Shown: positions 1-8,204 of the stretch, piece after piece
Numbering within the stretch: the first letter of the stretch is position 1
Layout: each line of letters starts with the position of its first letter
Origin: Pelagibaculum spongiae
GTDB taxonomy: Bacteria > Pseudomonadota > Gammaproteobacteria > Enterobacterales > Pelagibaculaceae
Reading direction: 5' to 3'
Length of the DNA: 64,000 bases
NCBI RefSeq assembly: GCF_003097315.1
Contig: NZ_QDDL01000017.1
Span: forward strand, 1 to 64,000
Program-made: the position numbers and the translations under genes
The notes under the pieces: model-generated
What the model saw: the letters and a program-made list of their open reading frames with translations, nothing else
What the model was told of the DNA's origin: nothing
Databases searched by the model: none

Positions 1-3
1 GTT

Positions 4-122
4 TGCTTGGCGGCAATAGCGAGTGGGAACCACCTGAATCCATCCCGAACTCAGAAGTGAAACCACTTAGCGCCGATGGTAGTGTGGGGCTTCCCCATGT
101 GAGAGTAGGTCACCGCCAAGCG
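4..122 (+). rRNA. rrf: 5S ribosomal RNA
   Basis: The sequence follows the bacterial 5S rRNA pattern throughout. The conserved block around 41-60 (CCCGAACTCAGAAGTGAAAC) is present, as are the loop region around 68-80 and the GTAGTGTGGGG segment. The ends pair into the helix I stem (about 5-13 with 113-121). Length of about 119 nt is normal. It lies at the left edge, so it is presumably the last gene of an rRNA operon whose 23S gene is outside the window. A hairpin terminator follows at once. The exact ends are estimated from the terminal stem. Confidence 0.95.
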
Positions 123-127
123 CCAAA

Positions 128-163
128 CAAAACCCGATTGCTGAAAAGCAGTCGGGTTTTTTT
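128..163 (+). terminator. Rho-independent terminator of the rRNA operon
   Basis: A hairpin whose arms begin AAACCCGA and end TCGGGTTT, with a GAAA-type loop, is followed by a run of T. It starts six bases after the 5S gene, as expected for the end of an rRNA operon. Confidence 0.9.
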
Positions 164-400
164 ATGTCTGCAAAAAAGTGATTTAAGAAAAAACAGCCAC
201 CTGAACCCGTTGCAATCCTCGGATGTCGTCGCTCGCGCCTACGGCTACTACGATGCCAAGCAATGAATTTTAGGTGAATCTTCGGTAGGTTGACACCGAG
301 CGTTAGCGAGCTGCAACTTGACCATGGTGGATTTAAAATCCGTATATAGCTGGGCGGGCATTAAATATAATCTCCAAGCCGACATGTTTTTGAATCTATA

Positions 401-432
401 GAAGTAAAACTGCTTAGCGCCGATGGCCGCAC
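401..432 (+). pseudogene. 5S rRNA remnant (middle fragment)
   Basis: GAAGTAAAACTGCTTAGCGC followed by CGATGG closely matches bases 55-80 of the intact 5S gene (GAAGTGAAACCACTTAGCGC, CGATGG). Similarity stops on both sides. No terminal stem can form, so this is a decayed fragment rather than a functional gene. Confidence 0.65.
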
Positions 433-506
433 TAGATTTATTTCCAGAGATGGAATATATGTTGTATAGAGGCAGGATGCCGGTACGACGTTTACTCAAG
501 CATTCC

Positions 507-524
507 AGCGCCGATTGGTATCTA
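507..524 (+). pseudogene. Short 5S rRNA-like fragment
   Basis: CAGCGCCGATTGGTATCT resembles the loop segment TTAGCGCCGATGGTAGTG of the intact 5S gene with an extra T. It is only about 18 bases long and could be chance. Its position directly in front of a longer 5S remnant makes common origin plausible. Confidence 0.35.
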
Positions 525-528
525 TCGA

Positions 529-690
529 AAATCACCTGAATCCATCCGCTATTCCCGAATTTAGCAGAAATAAAACCATTTAGCGCCGAGGGTAGTGTGG
601 GGCTTGGCCATGTGAATGTGGTCGCTCTTTGCCATCCATGGCAGCGCGACATTTACACATTTTTGTGTTTCGTCACCGCTAAGCGCCAAA
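529..690 (+). pseudogene. 5S rRNA pseudogene with internal insertion
   Basis: From ATCACCTGAATCCATCC at 530 the sequence follows the intact 5S gene almost base for base. It passes through TTTAGCGCCGAGGGTAGTG to GCCATGTGAATGTGG at about 621. A six-base insertion lies near 548-553. An insertion of roughly 50 bases then interrupts it, after which the 3' end resumes as GTCACCGCTAAGCGCCAAA (672-690). The resumed part includes bases that in the intact copy lie beyond the mature 3' end, so the duplicated unit included the flank. The 5' third of the gene is missing and the inserted segment can fold on itself. Not expected to yield functional rRNA. Confidence 0.8.
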
Positions 691-906
691 GAGAAAATCA
701 CAGATTCGGTAGAGTCTAAATTTTTTATACGCTCAGAAAATAATCACAATATTGATCCTGTAAGTCAGAAAGGGGTGTAAGCGTTTCTTGATAAAATAAT
801 AAGATGCAAACAACCTTTTCGATTATTATAAAATCCGCAAACCTATTAGTGCTTCGTCTGGTCAAGTTGCTGATCATACTGAAATAACACGTTTTTCTCT
901 TTAATA

Positions 907-1845
907 ATGAGTTTGTTAATGAATACCAGTAAGCTTGATCGCCAAACGGAAATTTGTATTCACAATAAACCACTTAAGGCATTCATTGTTCAAAATGACC
1001 TAATTAATTTTGACGAAGGATGGAAAACCTTTTTACCTGGCGGAGTCATGGAAAAGAAAGGCCCCTGCGGTAACAGTCTGTGGAACAATGAACTTTCCCG
1101 AGTAGCCAATGACTGTATGGCACTTGGTGGAGCCAGGTCTGATGTATTGCGTTATTACCATCTGATGCTTGATACCTGGATCGTATCGGTAGACCTTGCT
1201 CATTCGGCCACTTTTGGTTGTGCTGACCTTGAGTTGGAATACCAGATTGAAGGGCGTACTTATGTAAATAAAGCGTCGCCCAGTCTAGTATCTTCCCTTG
1301 GCCTGTCGGGCTTGAGTCGAATTTTTGTGTTGGCAATTTTGTTAAGGCGAACCGATGATTTACGGCGCTTATGTGAATTTGATGAAGACTTTTATATTAA
1401 GGCTTCTGACATGTCATCAGACCCTTTTGACATAGCATTACACCGACTACTCAAAGGTGTTGCTTTAGATATCACTAAAGGGGCAAATTCTGATATGCCT
1501 AAGCTACTGAGTGAGGTAGTGGAATCTTCTACTGTTGAGTCTTTTGATGGCAATATGATGCGGTTGGAATATTGCCATAGTATTTGGCTACCAATAGCAA
1601 AATTGCTAAGTCATATTTATACCAAAGACGGCGAAAAAGCTTTTCAGGATGAGTTACAGGATTCACTGCAACACCATCGAGCGCATTATATGATGGATGA
1701 AGACTGCGAATTGATATCTGACAGCTATCGCTCATTACCCTTAATGGCCATGTGCGCTTTAGCTCATGATGTTCGTGGTTATGGTATCGATTGTTCATCT
1801 GAGTATTTGGAAGAGTGGTTGGTCAAAGGGAAGTTTTCAGAATAA
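907..1845 (+). CDS. Imm49-like immunity protein (orphan)
   Basis: A 312-residue soluble, acidic protein without signal peptide or membrane segment. The alpha-helical layout resembles the Imm49 immunity family. Its recognisable parts are a central run (LSGLSRIFVLAILLRRTDDL, about residues 138-157), a segment with KLLSHIYTKDGEKAFQDEL and HRAHYMMDEDC near residues 230-260, and a closing LPLMAMCALAHD followed by a tail ending SSEYLEEWLV. Imm49 proteins neutralise toxins of polymorphic toxin systems. No toxin gene lies beside it, so it would be an orphan immunity gene. No strong ribosome-binding site is seen before 907, and ATG 922 is an alternative start. The family call rests on remembered motif pattern and is moderate. 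Confidence 0.6.
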   Translation: MSLLMNTSKLDRQTEICIHNKPLKAFIVQNDLINFDEGWKTFLPGGVMEKKGPCGNSLWNNELSRVANDCMALGGARSDVLRYYHLMLDTWIVSVDLAHSATFGCADLELEYQIEGRTYVNKASPSLVSSLGLSGLSRIFVLAILLRRTDDLRRLCEFDEDFYIKASDMSSDPFDIALHRLLKGVALDITKGANSDMPKLLSEVVESSTVESFDGNMMRLEYCHSIWLPIAKLLSHIYTKDGEKAFQDELQDSLQHHRAHYMMDEDCELISDSYRSLPLMAMCALAHDVRGYGIDCSSEYLEEWLVKGKFSE

Positions 1846-2054
1846 CTAATTCTGATTTGATAAGAAGGTTAGTTGTGTAATTCACATGAAAGAACCCACC
1901 AAGGCAAAATGTGTTGTGATCGTACGCCAATTATTTCACCGCGATTGTCTCTTATGCTGTTATCTCCGCTTATTTGACAAAAAGTATTTTTTATTGAATT
2001 CAGTTGATTATTTTTGGTCGCTATTTGCAGGTATTTCGATGCTCTCACAATAAA

Positions 2055-2079
2055 AAAGGAAAGCCGAAGCTTTCCTTTT
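2055..2079. terminator. Bidirectional hairpin terminator
   Basis: Arms AAAAGGAAAGC and GCTTTCCTTTT enclose a CGAA tetraloop. It lies between the plus-strand gene ending at 1845 and the minus-strand chemoreceptor gene ending at 2102, and can serve both. The 200 bases before it (1846-2050) show no gene. Confidence 0.8.
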
Positions 2080-2101
2080 AATGTTTCAAACACATGCTCA
2101 A

Positions 2102-4084
2102 TTAAAAAGATTCTAGTCGCTTAGCCATCGCTTGAATCTCTTCGCTTTGCTGTAGCATTTGTTGGGCATCGTCATTGTTGGTTTCTGCCAAGCGTTGTAC
2201 TCGATGAACTAATTCATCAAGTTGACGGGCAACCGCTTCTTGTTCTTCAGCAGCTACTGCAATTTGTGATGCTTTAGCGGTAATCTCATTAAAGCTATCA
2301 ACAGCAGCTTGCACTGCATTGCCTGCCTCTGAGGCTTTAGATCGAGTTTCATCACTTAATTGTTGGCCATTACTCATGGTTTTAACTGCATTAGATGATG
2401 CTTGCTGTAAGCGGCCAATAATATCTTCAATTTTGCCTACTGAAGATTGGCTTTCTGCTGCCAGCGATCGAACTTCATCAGCAACAACAGCAAAGCCTCG
2501 TCCGGCTTCACCGGCTCTGGCTGCTTCTATTGCAGCATTTAATGCCAAGAGGTTAGTTTGATCAGCAATCGATTTAATAACATCTAAAACTTGGCTGATG
2601 TTTTGGCTGTCATTTTCAAGTTCTGCGACCACATTAGCGGTTTGTTTCAGAGTATTTGAAAGCTTATCAATCGCACCTTCAGCCTCATGCAATGACTCTC
2701 TGCCATCACCTAAAGTTTCAAAAGTTTTTCGAGTCGTGTGATCGGCTTCGCTAGCATTTTGTGCAACATCTCTGGCGGCAGTATTCAACTGAGTAACACT
2801 ACTAGCCAACAATGTATTTTCATCATTCAGTTTTTCAGCGCTGCCAGTGAGTTGATGACTTAGTTTGCCGACTTGACCTGCTTGATCAGCCAATTTAACC
2901 GATTCACCATGAAGTTGCTGGAACCATTGATTTAATTGTTCACTATATTCATTAACTGCTGAACGTAATGCGCCAATTTCATCATTGCGATGGATCGCTA
3001 ATTGAATTTGTTGCTGCTTGCCGCCATGGGCTAGGGCTTTAATTTGTGATGCAGTTTCTGAAATTAAGCTGAGAATTCTTGATGTACCGATTACACCAGC
3101 AACTAGCATTAGCAACATAGGTATGGCAACCCAAATTAACAGTTGGGACAGCATGCTACCAACCAAGCTTTCTACTTGGCTTTGCGGGACTACGGCAATA
3201 ACACTCCAATTTACGTTGGGAACATTAATTAAAGTAGCGAGAGATGCCTGACCTGAAAGACGATCGTCAGCATCAATTCTAACCCGCTTTAGTGGCTGGT
3301 TTTTACTCGAACCAAGTTGGCTTAAAACCGGTTCAATAGATGGCATTGCACGGATGATTTCCGATTGATTTAGTAATCCACCATTACCAATATCTTGACC
3401 GCTAATTGCCAGTAATTGCCCAGTTTGATCGACAATCATTAAATAACCGCCAACTTCTTGCACTGCTTTATCTAGAGCGCTTTTTAATTTAGCTAAAGAA
3501 AGGTCAATAGTGCTTACACCCCAGAATGTATTTTCTCTATAGATCGCAACTGAACAGGTAACCATAGTGATTTTTGCTATCGAGTCATAATAAGGTTCAG
3601 ACCATACACACTTACCTGGTGTTAGGTTTTTTGCGCTGGAATACCAGCTTTCCTGGAAATATGGTGCTGCATCAGAGGCATTAAAATCATCAAGAAATAC
3701 TAGTTTTCCACCGCCATCACGAGCGAAGAAAAAGCTATGTTTTTCGGAAATAGAATCCCATGCGCGAGGTTCAGGCCAAACACCGCCGCCGCTAATTCCT
3801 TGGTCACCATAATTATCGATTAATTGATTTAAAGCGCCTTTCCATAATTGAAAGTCTTTTGGCAGGGTAGAGGCTTCTGATGAGATCGCGCCGGTTAAGG
3901 CTTCAATTTGAATGATTCGGCCTTGTAATCTTTCTTGAATGACTTTGCTAGCTGTAGCGACTAAATGTTCTTGCTGTTCAATTAGTTTTGGTTTACTAAC
4001 CCAGTTGATTACACCAAAAATTACCGAAAAAGTGAGCAGTATGCAGGCGGTTATGCCGAGCCCTATCCTTGTTTTCAAATTCAT
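2102..4084 (-). CDS. Methyl-accepting chemotaxis protein with Cache sensor
   Basis: Chemoreceptor of 660 residues. It has an N-terminal transmembrane helix (about 8-29), a periplasmic double-Cache-type region (about 35-305, with the [17 protein letters not shown] and [15 protein letters not shown] stretches typical of dCache_1), a second membrane helix (about 312-334), a HAMP-like linker, then a long cytoplasmic coiled coil. The signalling hairpin tip is intact ([21 protein letters not shown] then [15 protein letters not shown], about 505-545) and would bind CheA/CheW. No C-terminal CheR-docking pentapeptide is seen. The ligand cannot be read from sequence. It stands alone with its own terminator. 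Confidence 0.95.
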   Translation of the reverse strand: MNLKTRIGLGITACILLTFSVIFGVINWVSKPKLIEQQEHLVATASKVIQERLQGRIIQIEALTGAISSEASTLPKDFQLWKGALNQLIDNYGDQGISGGGVWPEPRAWDSISEKHSFFFARDGGGKLVFLDDFNASDAAPYFQESWYSSAKNLTPGKCVWSEPYYDSIAKITMVTCSVAIYRENTFWGVSTIDLSLAKLKSALDKAVQEVGGYLMIVDQTGQLLAISGQDIGNGGLLNQSEIIRAMPSIEPVLSQLGSSKNQPLKRVRIDADDRLSGQASLATLINVPNVNWSVIAVVPQSQVESLVGSMLSQLLIWVAIPMLLMLVAGVIGTSRILSLISETASQIKALAHGGKQQQIQLAIHRNDEIGALRSAVNEYSEQLNQWFQQLHGESVKLADQAGQVGKLSHQLTGSAEKLNDENTLLASSVTQLNTAARDVAQNASEADHTTRKTFETLGDGRESLHEAEGAIDKLSNTLKQTANVVAELENDSQNISQVLDVIKSIADQTNLLALNAAIEAARAGEAGRGFAVVADEVRSLAAESQSSVGKIEDIIGRLQQASSNAVKTMSNGQQLSDETRSKASEAGNAVQAAVDSFNEITAKASQIAVAAEEQEAVARQLDELVHRVQRLAETNNDDAQQMLQQSEEIQAMAKRLESF

Positions 4085-4187
4085 TGAGGACGCTCCAAAA
4101 CTGAGTTGTTGATAACCAGATTAATACAGGGGTTAACGGCAGTAGCGGAGATATTGTTAGGATAAACTTGCTAGTAATTGACTAGAG

Positions 4188-4688
4188 TTAGTTTTTGGAT
4201 GTGCGGGCAGCTAATTTTTCAGCGCGTTTTTCAAGGCGGCGTCGCGCAAAAAAATCTGAAATGAGCTGGCTGCACTCGGGCGCTAATACGCCACCATCTA
4301 CTTCGATCTGAAAATTACTGGCAGCACTTTGAAATAAGTTTTCAACACTGCCCGCAGCCCCAGTTTTATACTCATAAGCACCGAAGACTACCCTTGAAAC
4401 GCGGGCATGAATTAGTGCACCAACGCACATAATGCAAGGCTCCATGGTGACGTAGAGCGTGGTGTTCAAAAGGCGATAGTTTTGTAATTTTTTACCTGCT
4501 TGTTGCAGTACTTTGATTTCTGCATGCGCAGTGGGGTCACAGCTGGAGATGGGTTGATTCCAGTTTTCAGCAATAATCTGGTTGTCATCAGAAATCAATA
4601 CTGCGGCAACAGGCACTTCACCCATCTGGTCAGCGTTTCGCGCCAAAGAAATTACATGGCGCATCCAGTGTTCGTCTTGAGAGGTCAT
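4188..4688 (-). CDS. tadA: tRNA-specific adenosine deaminase TadA
   Basis: Converts A34 of tRNA-Arg(ACG) to inosine so that one tRNA reads several arginine codons. The 166-residue protein carries the zinc deaminase signature: H55-A-E57 (catalytic glutamate) and P84-C85-I-M-C88 (zinc ligands). The NxxxxxxDPTAHAEI environment is typical of TadA rather than of cytidine or dCMP deaminases. The basic tail (RRRLEKRAEKLAARTSKN) resembles the C-terminal helix of the family. Length agrees with E. coli TadA. The next minus-strand gene upstream ends only 36 bases away, so co-transcription is possible. Confidence 0.93.
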   Translation of the reverse strand: MTSQDEHWMRHVISLARNADQMGEVPVAAVLISDDNQIIAENWNQPISSCDPTAHAEIKVLQQAGKKLQNYRLLNTTLYVTMEPCIMCVGALIHARVSRVVFGAYEYKTGAAGSVENLFQSAASNFQIEVDGGVLAPECSQLISDFFARRRLEKRAEKLAARTSKN

Positions 4689-4724
4689 AGTCGGCTTGCT
4701 TTTCGGGTTGATTGTTAGTCTAAC

Positions 4725-5351
4725 CTATCTGGATTTACTGCCTACTAGATTTTGGTAATCTCTAGGAACCGGTGCCGAATGGCTTTTATAAAATTGCACC
4801 AGTCGAGCTAAGTCTCTAGATTGATCGCCTGTCATATCTCGGGCTGCACCTAGAGTAACGATTTTATTCTGGCGGTCGATGCATACTGGTACTACTGGCA
4901 CTTTTGCTTCGCATGCAATGTGGTAAAAGCCGGTTTTCCAGTGAGTAGTTTCTGAGCGAGTGCCTTCGGGACAAAGTGCTAATACGAACTTGCGACGATT
5001 TTTAAACAAGCAAACTGCGCGTTCAACAAATTTTGTTTTGCTATTACGACGAATAGGAATGCCACCTAACCAGCGGAATAAATACTTGCAAGGGCCTTTG
5101 AATAGCGCATATTTGCCTAACCAAAAACCGCCCAATTTAAGTTGGAATGCAACTGCCATCGCAATTGGAAAATCCCAGTTGCTAGTATGGGGCGCAGCAA
5201 TCAGTACAAACTTAGACTGGGTTGGGGTAATCCCTTCGATTTTCCAGCCAGATATTTTCAGCCCAATCATGCCCAGACTGTAAAGAAGTCGGCAGCAAAG
5301 CGGATAATCAAATACTGTTTTATACAAGAGAGTTGCCTGCACAGTGCGCAT
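4725..5351 (-). CDS. PlsC-type 1-acyl-glycerol-3-phosphate acyltransferase family protein
   Basis: A 208-residue acyltransferase of the PlsC superfamily. The catalytic H-x4-D box is present as HTSNWD (H55, D60), the acceptor-binding block as CPEGTRS (127-133), and GGIPIRR (about 96-102) corresponds to motif II. The N-terminal part is moderately hydrophobic. Such proteins transfer an acyl chain to lysophosphatidic acid or related acceptors at the inner membrane. HTSNWDFP is typical of a small subgroup of uncertain substrate, so the exact acceptor is unknown. An internal ATG at residue 28 is a possible later start. Confidence 0.85.
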   Translation of the reverse strand: MRTVQATLLYKTVFDYPLCCRLLYSLGMIGLKISGWKIEGITPTQSKFVLIAAPHTSNWDFPIAMAVAFQLKLGGFWLGKYALFKGPCKYLFRWLGGIPIRRNSKTKFVERAVCLFKNRRKFVLALCPEGTRSETTHWKTGFYHIACEAKVPVVPVCIDRQNKIVTLGAARDMTGDQSRDLARLVQFYKSHSAPVPRDYQNLVGSKSR

Positions 5352-5407
5352 TTCAGAGGGCGGCCATCTTATTGCGCAGGCAAAGGAATTTAGGTGCGCT
5401 GAATCAA

Positions 5408-5863
5408 CTAGCGATCCAGTTCTTTAAACTCACCATCAATAATATTGCCTTGATCTGATCTGTGGGGTGAATCTGTTTGATTGGCTGACGGATTGGTAAA
5501 TACAGGAGTGGCAATTTTGATTCTAGATTTCATGTAACTGGCTATTTTCTGACGAGTTACTGGTATGACCATCGCAAAACCAATGGCATCAGTGAAAAAG
5601 CCAGGTGTTAGCAATAGTGCACCACCAAATGCCAGCATCAGTCCTTCGATCAGCTCATTACCAGGCATTTGCCCGCCAGCTAGTTTTTGTTGGTAACGGG
5701 AGAGGATACTGAAACCTTGCTGACGAATTAAATGGATGCCTACCGTGGCAGTTAAAATGACTAACCCAATAGTAGGTAATGCTCCAATTAAAGACCCTAC
5801 CTGGATCAATAGGAACATCTCAAGTAGAGGGACCAAAATGAAGAAGATAAGCAAACTACGCAT
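5408..5863 (-). CDS. fxsA: FxsA family inner-membrane protein
   Basis: A 151-residue protein with three hydrophobic segments (about 3-26, 28-46 and 75-97). It has the FxsA family pattern: N-terminal LLIFFILVPLLEMFLLIQVG, a TIGLVILTATVG stretch, and GALLLTPGFFTDAIGF. The polar tail is variable. In E. coli, overproduced FxsA relieves exclusion of phage T7 by the F plasmid; its normal role is unknown. Length matches the family. No neighbour points to a specific function. Confidence 0.88.
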   Translation of the reverse strand: MRSLLIFFILVPLLEMFLLIQVGSLIGALPTIGLVILTATVGIHLIRQQGFSILSRYQQKLAGGQMPGNELIEGLMLAFGGALLLTPGFFTDAIGFAMVIPVTRQKIASYMKSRIKIATPVFTNPSANQTDSPHRSDQGNIIDGEFKELDR

Positions 5864-5945
5864 GATTTAACCAAACAATAACTATTGAGTGTTAAATAGG
5901 GGTGATGCTGGCTTTTTTCAAGTAATAGCCAGCACCTTATATTCG

Positions 5946-6773
5946 CTAGGCGGTCATTAATGTGGGGGTAAATTCGATTCCTTCTTCAGCAGCTTTTTTT
6001 CGTTCTGCAAGCGGCTTATTGGAAGCTTTGTGGTGCAAAGACTTCCAATGGCGCGCCATCAATGATTTTCGTGCCAACTGAGGAGGAGTGTTTGAGAGGC
6101 TGCTTCCCGAATAAGATACATTTCCAGCACTATCGATGCGATAGCTTAAATTGCATATTGGTGTTGAAATGATGACTTTATCAGTGATCGAATAAAGCTC
6201 TGCGAGTTCAACTTGTTCATTTTTTTCTTGGTAGCTTTGGTCAAGTGCTTGTTTGATGATCTGCTTGAAGTGAGCGATTGGAGTTGCCATATCAATTTCG
6301 TCATCTATCCCTAGTTTATCGACTCGCTGTGGCAAAACGATGTCGATTACTTTTTCCCTAGATTTAACCCGAGTTTTTCTACTGCTGGGTTTATGAATGC
6401 TGGCTGCTGCGCGTGAAATATGTTCGAGCAAACTTGCATCGTCAGATTCTGAATATTCTAATCGGTTGGTCTCTACTTCTAACTCCTGGACGCCGAAGTG
6501 CGGCTTAGTATGCTCGCAAAGATGTACGCTTTGGCCAAGCGTTACAGTGAAACGGTAAATTTCTGCTAATTCAGATAAGCCTTGATTCACTTGTTGCTGA
6601 TTCGTTGAGGTACTTTCCCAAAGCTGTTTGTTTAGCATTTTTAACAAATCTAGAAATTGCAGAGGATTTTCTAGTTTGCCGGATTTCAAGATGGGTTCAA
6701 TGATATTTTGATGCATTTCAGGACTCAGTGCATAGCGCTGAATTTGCTCTGATATAGATACGTTATTTTTCAC
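5946..6773 (-). CDS. Hypothetical cytoplasmic protein
   Basis: A 275-residue soluble protein that I do not recognise. It has no signal peptide or membrane segment. The N-terminal 90 residues are predicted mostly helical (ISEQIQRYALSPEMHQNIIE and onwards) and the middle is charged (KPSSRKTRVKSREKV). A central stretch (about 195-225) looks like beta strands (KVIISTPICNLSYRIDSAGNVSYSG). The C-terminus is basic. The start is ATG with no perfect Shine-Dalgarno. It is flanked by separate promoters and terminators, so there is no operon context. Base composition looks like its neighbours. Confidence 0.7.
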   Translation of the reverse strand: MKNNVSISEQIQRYALSPEMHQNIIEPILKSGKLENPLQFLDLLKMLNKQLWESTSTNQQQVNQGLSELAEIYRFTVTLGQSVHLCEHTKPHFGVQELEVETNRLEYSESDDASLLEHISRAAASIHKPSSRKTRVKSREKVIDIVLPQRVDKLGIDDEIDMATPIAHFKQIIKQALDQSYQEKNEQVELAELYSITDKVIISTPICNLSYRIDSAGNVSYSGSSLSNTPPQLARKSLMARHWKSLHHKASNKPLAERKKAAEEGIEFTPTLMTA

Positions 6774-6912
6774 GGGTCGATCCTTCTAAAATAGCCCAAG
6801 TAGATTTTGGCTGATAATTAGATATCTCGAAAAAGAAGGCCAAGAAATAGTGAGTAAACTCACATTGAATTTTTTTATCGGTAGTGAAGAATGCTAAATA
6901 TTGCAGACATAA

Positions 6913-6937
6913 AAAAAGCGACCCGAAGGTCGCTTTT
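6913..6937 (-). terminator. Terminator of the gap gene
   Basis: Perfect arms AAAAAGCGACC and GGTCGCTTTTT with a CGAA loop, 15 bases past the gap stop codon. The T-run follows in the minus-strand direction. Confidence 0.88.
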
Positions 6938-6951
6938 TAAAGCTATGACGA

Positions 6952-7959
6952 CTACTTCGCTTCCATCAGCGCTTTAGCAGTGTCTAACATACGGCAGGAG
7001 AAAGCCCACTCGTTGTCGTACCAGCTCATTACCTTAACCAGACGGCCTTGTACTCGAGTTTGAGTCGCGTCAAAGTTTGAAGAGAATGCGCTGTGATTGA
7101 AGTCGATTGAAACTAATGGCTTAGTGTTTACGTGTAACACTTTACCCATGTTGCCCTGACCCATTGCTTTTTCGATGATTGCATTCACTTCTTCAACCGT
7201 CGTGTCACGGCCAGAGATGAAGTTCAAGTCAATCAAAGAAACGTTAGCAGTAGGAACACGAACCGCCATACCTGCAAACTTACCTTGCAGCTCTGGTACT
7301 ACCAGGCCAACCGCTTCTGCAGCGCCGGTTTTGGTAGGGATCATGTTCAGGCCTGCCGCACGTGCACGGTACAAGTCAGTGTGATAAACGTCAGTTAGCA
7401 CTTGGTCGTTAGTGTAAGCGTGGATGGTGGTCATCACGCCAGACTCAATGCCCAACTCGTCGTTTAATGGCTTGGCGATTGGTGCCAGGCAGTTTGTAGT
7501 ACAAGACGCGTTAGAGATAACGGTCATGTCTGCAGTTATTTCGCTTTCGTTAACGCCATATACGATGGTCGCGTCAACATTTTGCCCTGGAGCTGAAACG
7601 ATGACTTTCTTAGCGCCAGCATCGATGTGTGCCTGGCAAGCTTCTTTAGAGCGGAAAATACCGGTACATTCCAGAACAACGTCAACTTCCAGCTCAGCCC
7701 ATGGCAATAAAGCAGGATCACGTTGAGCGAAGATCTTAACTTCATGACCCGCGATCATCAGTGCGTCGTCAGTCGCAGTTACAGTTTCAGCGAAACGGCC
7801 GTGAACGGTGTCATACTGGGTCAGATGCGCATTGGTTTTCGCATCACCCAAATCGTTGATAGCAACGATACGGAATTCTTCTGTGCGGCCGTTTTCATAT
7901 AAAGAACGCAGTACGTTGCGACCGATACGACCATAACCATTAATTGCAATTTTAATCAT
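6952..7959 (-). CDS. gap: Type I glyceraldehyde-3-phosphate dehydrogenase
   Basis: Oxidises glyceraldehyde-3-phosphate to 1,3-bisphosphoglycerate (or the reverse) in central carbon metabolism. The 335-residue form starting at 7959 ([15 protein letters not shown]) has GGA eight bases upstream; the longer reading from 7971 adds four unlikely residues. It shows the Rossmann motif GYGRIGR, D36 that fits NAD binding, catalytic C153 in SNASCTTNC and H180 in TTIHAYTND. The C-terminal segment ([33 protein letters not shown]) resembles the Epd/GapB branch more than E. coli GapA. It is a single gene with its own terminator. Direction in vivo and cofactor preference are not decided by the sequence. Confidence 0.93.
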   Translation of the reverse strand: MIKIAINGYGRIGRNVLRSLYENGRTEEFRIVAINDLGDAKTNAHLTQYDTVHGRFAETVTATDDALMIAGHEVKIFAQRDPALLPWAELEVDVVLECTGIFRSKEACQAHIDAGAKKVIVSAPGQNVDATIVYGVNESEITADMTVISNASCTTNCLAPIAKPLNDELGIESGVMTTIHAYTNDQVLTDVYHTDLYRARAAGLNMIPTKTGAAEAVGLVVPELQGKFAGMAVRVPTANVSLIDLNFISGRDTTVEEVNAIIEKAMGQGNMGKVLHVNTKPLVSIDFNHSAFSSNFDATQTRVQGRLVKVMSWYDNEWAFSCRMLDTAKALMEAK

Positions 7960-8149
7960 TTGGATTTCCACACTCTAAATAACACTAAAGGCACACTCGA
8001 AATTTACTTCTTTTGAGGTGCGTATGCGATGACGCAGAACAAGCTGTTGTTTGAAAACGATCATTTCTTAACAAAAATCGTCTTAAACCTTCACTAGGCT
8101 CTCACCAAGCGAGCTAACAGCTAATCTAACTTTTCGTAAAGGAAACTAT

Positions 8150-8190
8150 TGTAGGGCCGGGGCTAGCGAATGCAACCCCGGATTCCTACA
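8150..8190. other. Stem-loop between gap and potD
   Basis: TGTAGG and CCGGGG on the left pair with CCCCGG and CCTACA on the right, around a 13-base loop. It lies 15 bases past the potD stop and could end the pot operon transcript. No strong T-run follows on either strand, so a factor-independent terminator is uncertain. Confidence 0.5.
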
Positions 8191-8204
8191 GGAAATGATG
8201 GAGA

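Larger units (their letters stand above)
165..906. other. Gene-free interval with decayed 5S rRNA copies
   Basis: No convincing protein gene is visible in these 740 bases. The interval holds at least two clear and two weaker fragments resembling the upstream 5S gene (the better ones are listed separately). Around 196-206 (CACCTGAACCC) and 262-300 are further short matches to 5S blocks that are too short to call. The last 200 bases before the next gene are AT-rich and presumably carry its promoter, but no clear -35/-10 pair is seen. Confidence 0.6.

Noticed and set aside
248-652. 134-codon minus-strand frame across the 5S remnants
   Set aside because: It reads through decayed rRNA sequence and has no plausible start signal or protein-like composition.
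725-973. 82-codon minus-strand frame overlapping the Imm49-like start
   Set aside because: Overlaps the better-supported gene on the other strand and has no ribosome-binding site.
1869-2093. 74-codon minus-strand frame after the chemoreceptor gene
   Set aside because: It contains the terminator hairpin and no translation signal.
8150-8190. Riboswitch in the gap-pot intergenic region
   Set aside because: Only a simple hairpin is seen, with no conserved aptamer core, and it lies downstream of potD rather than in a leader.
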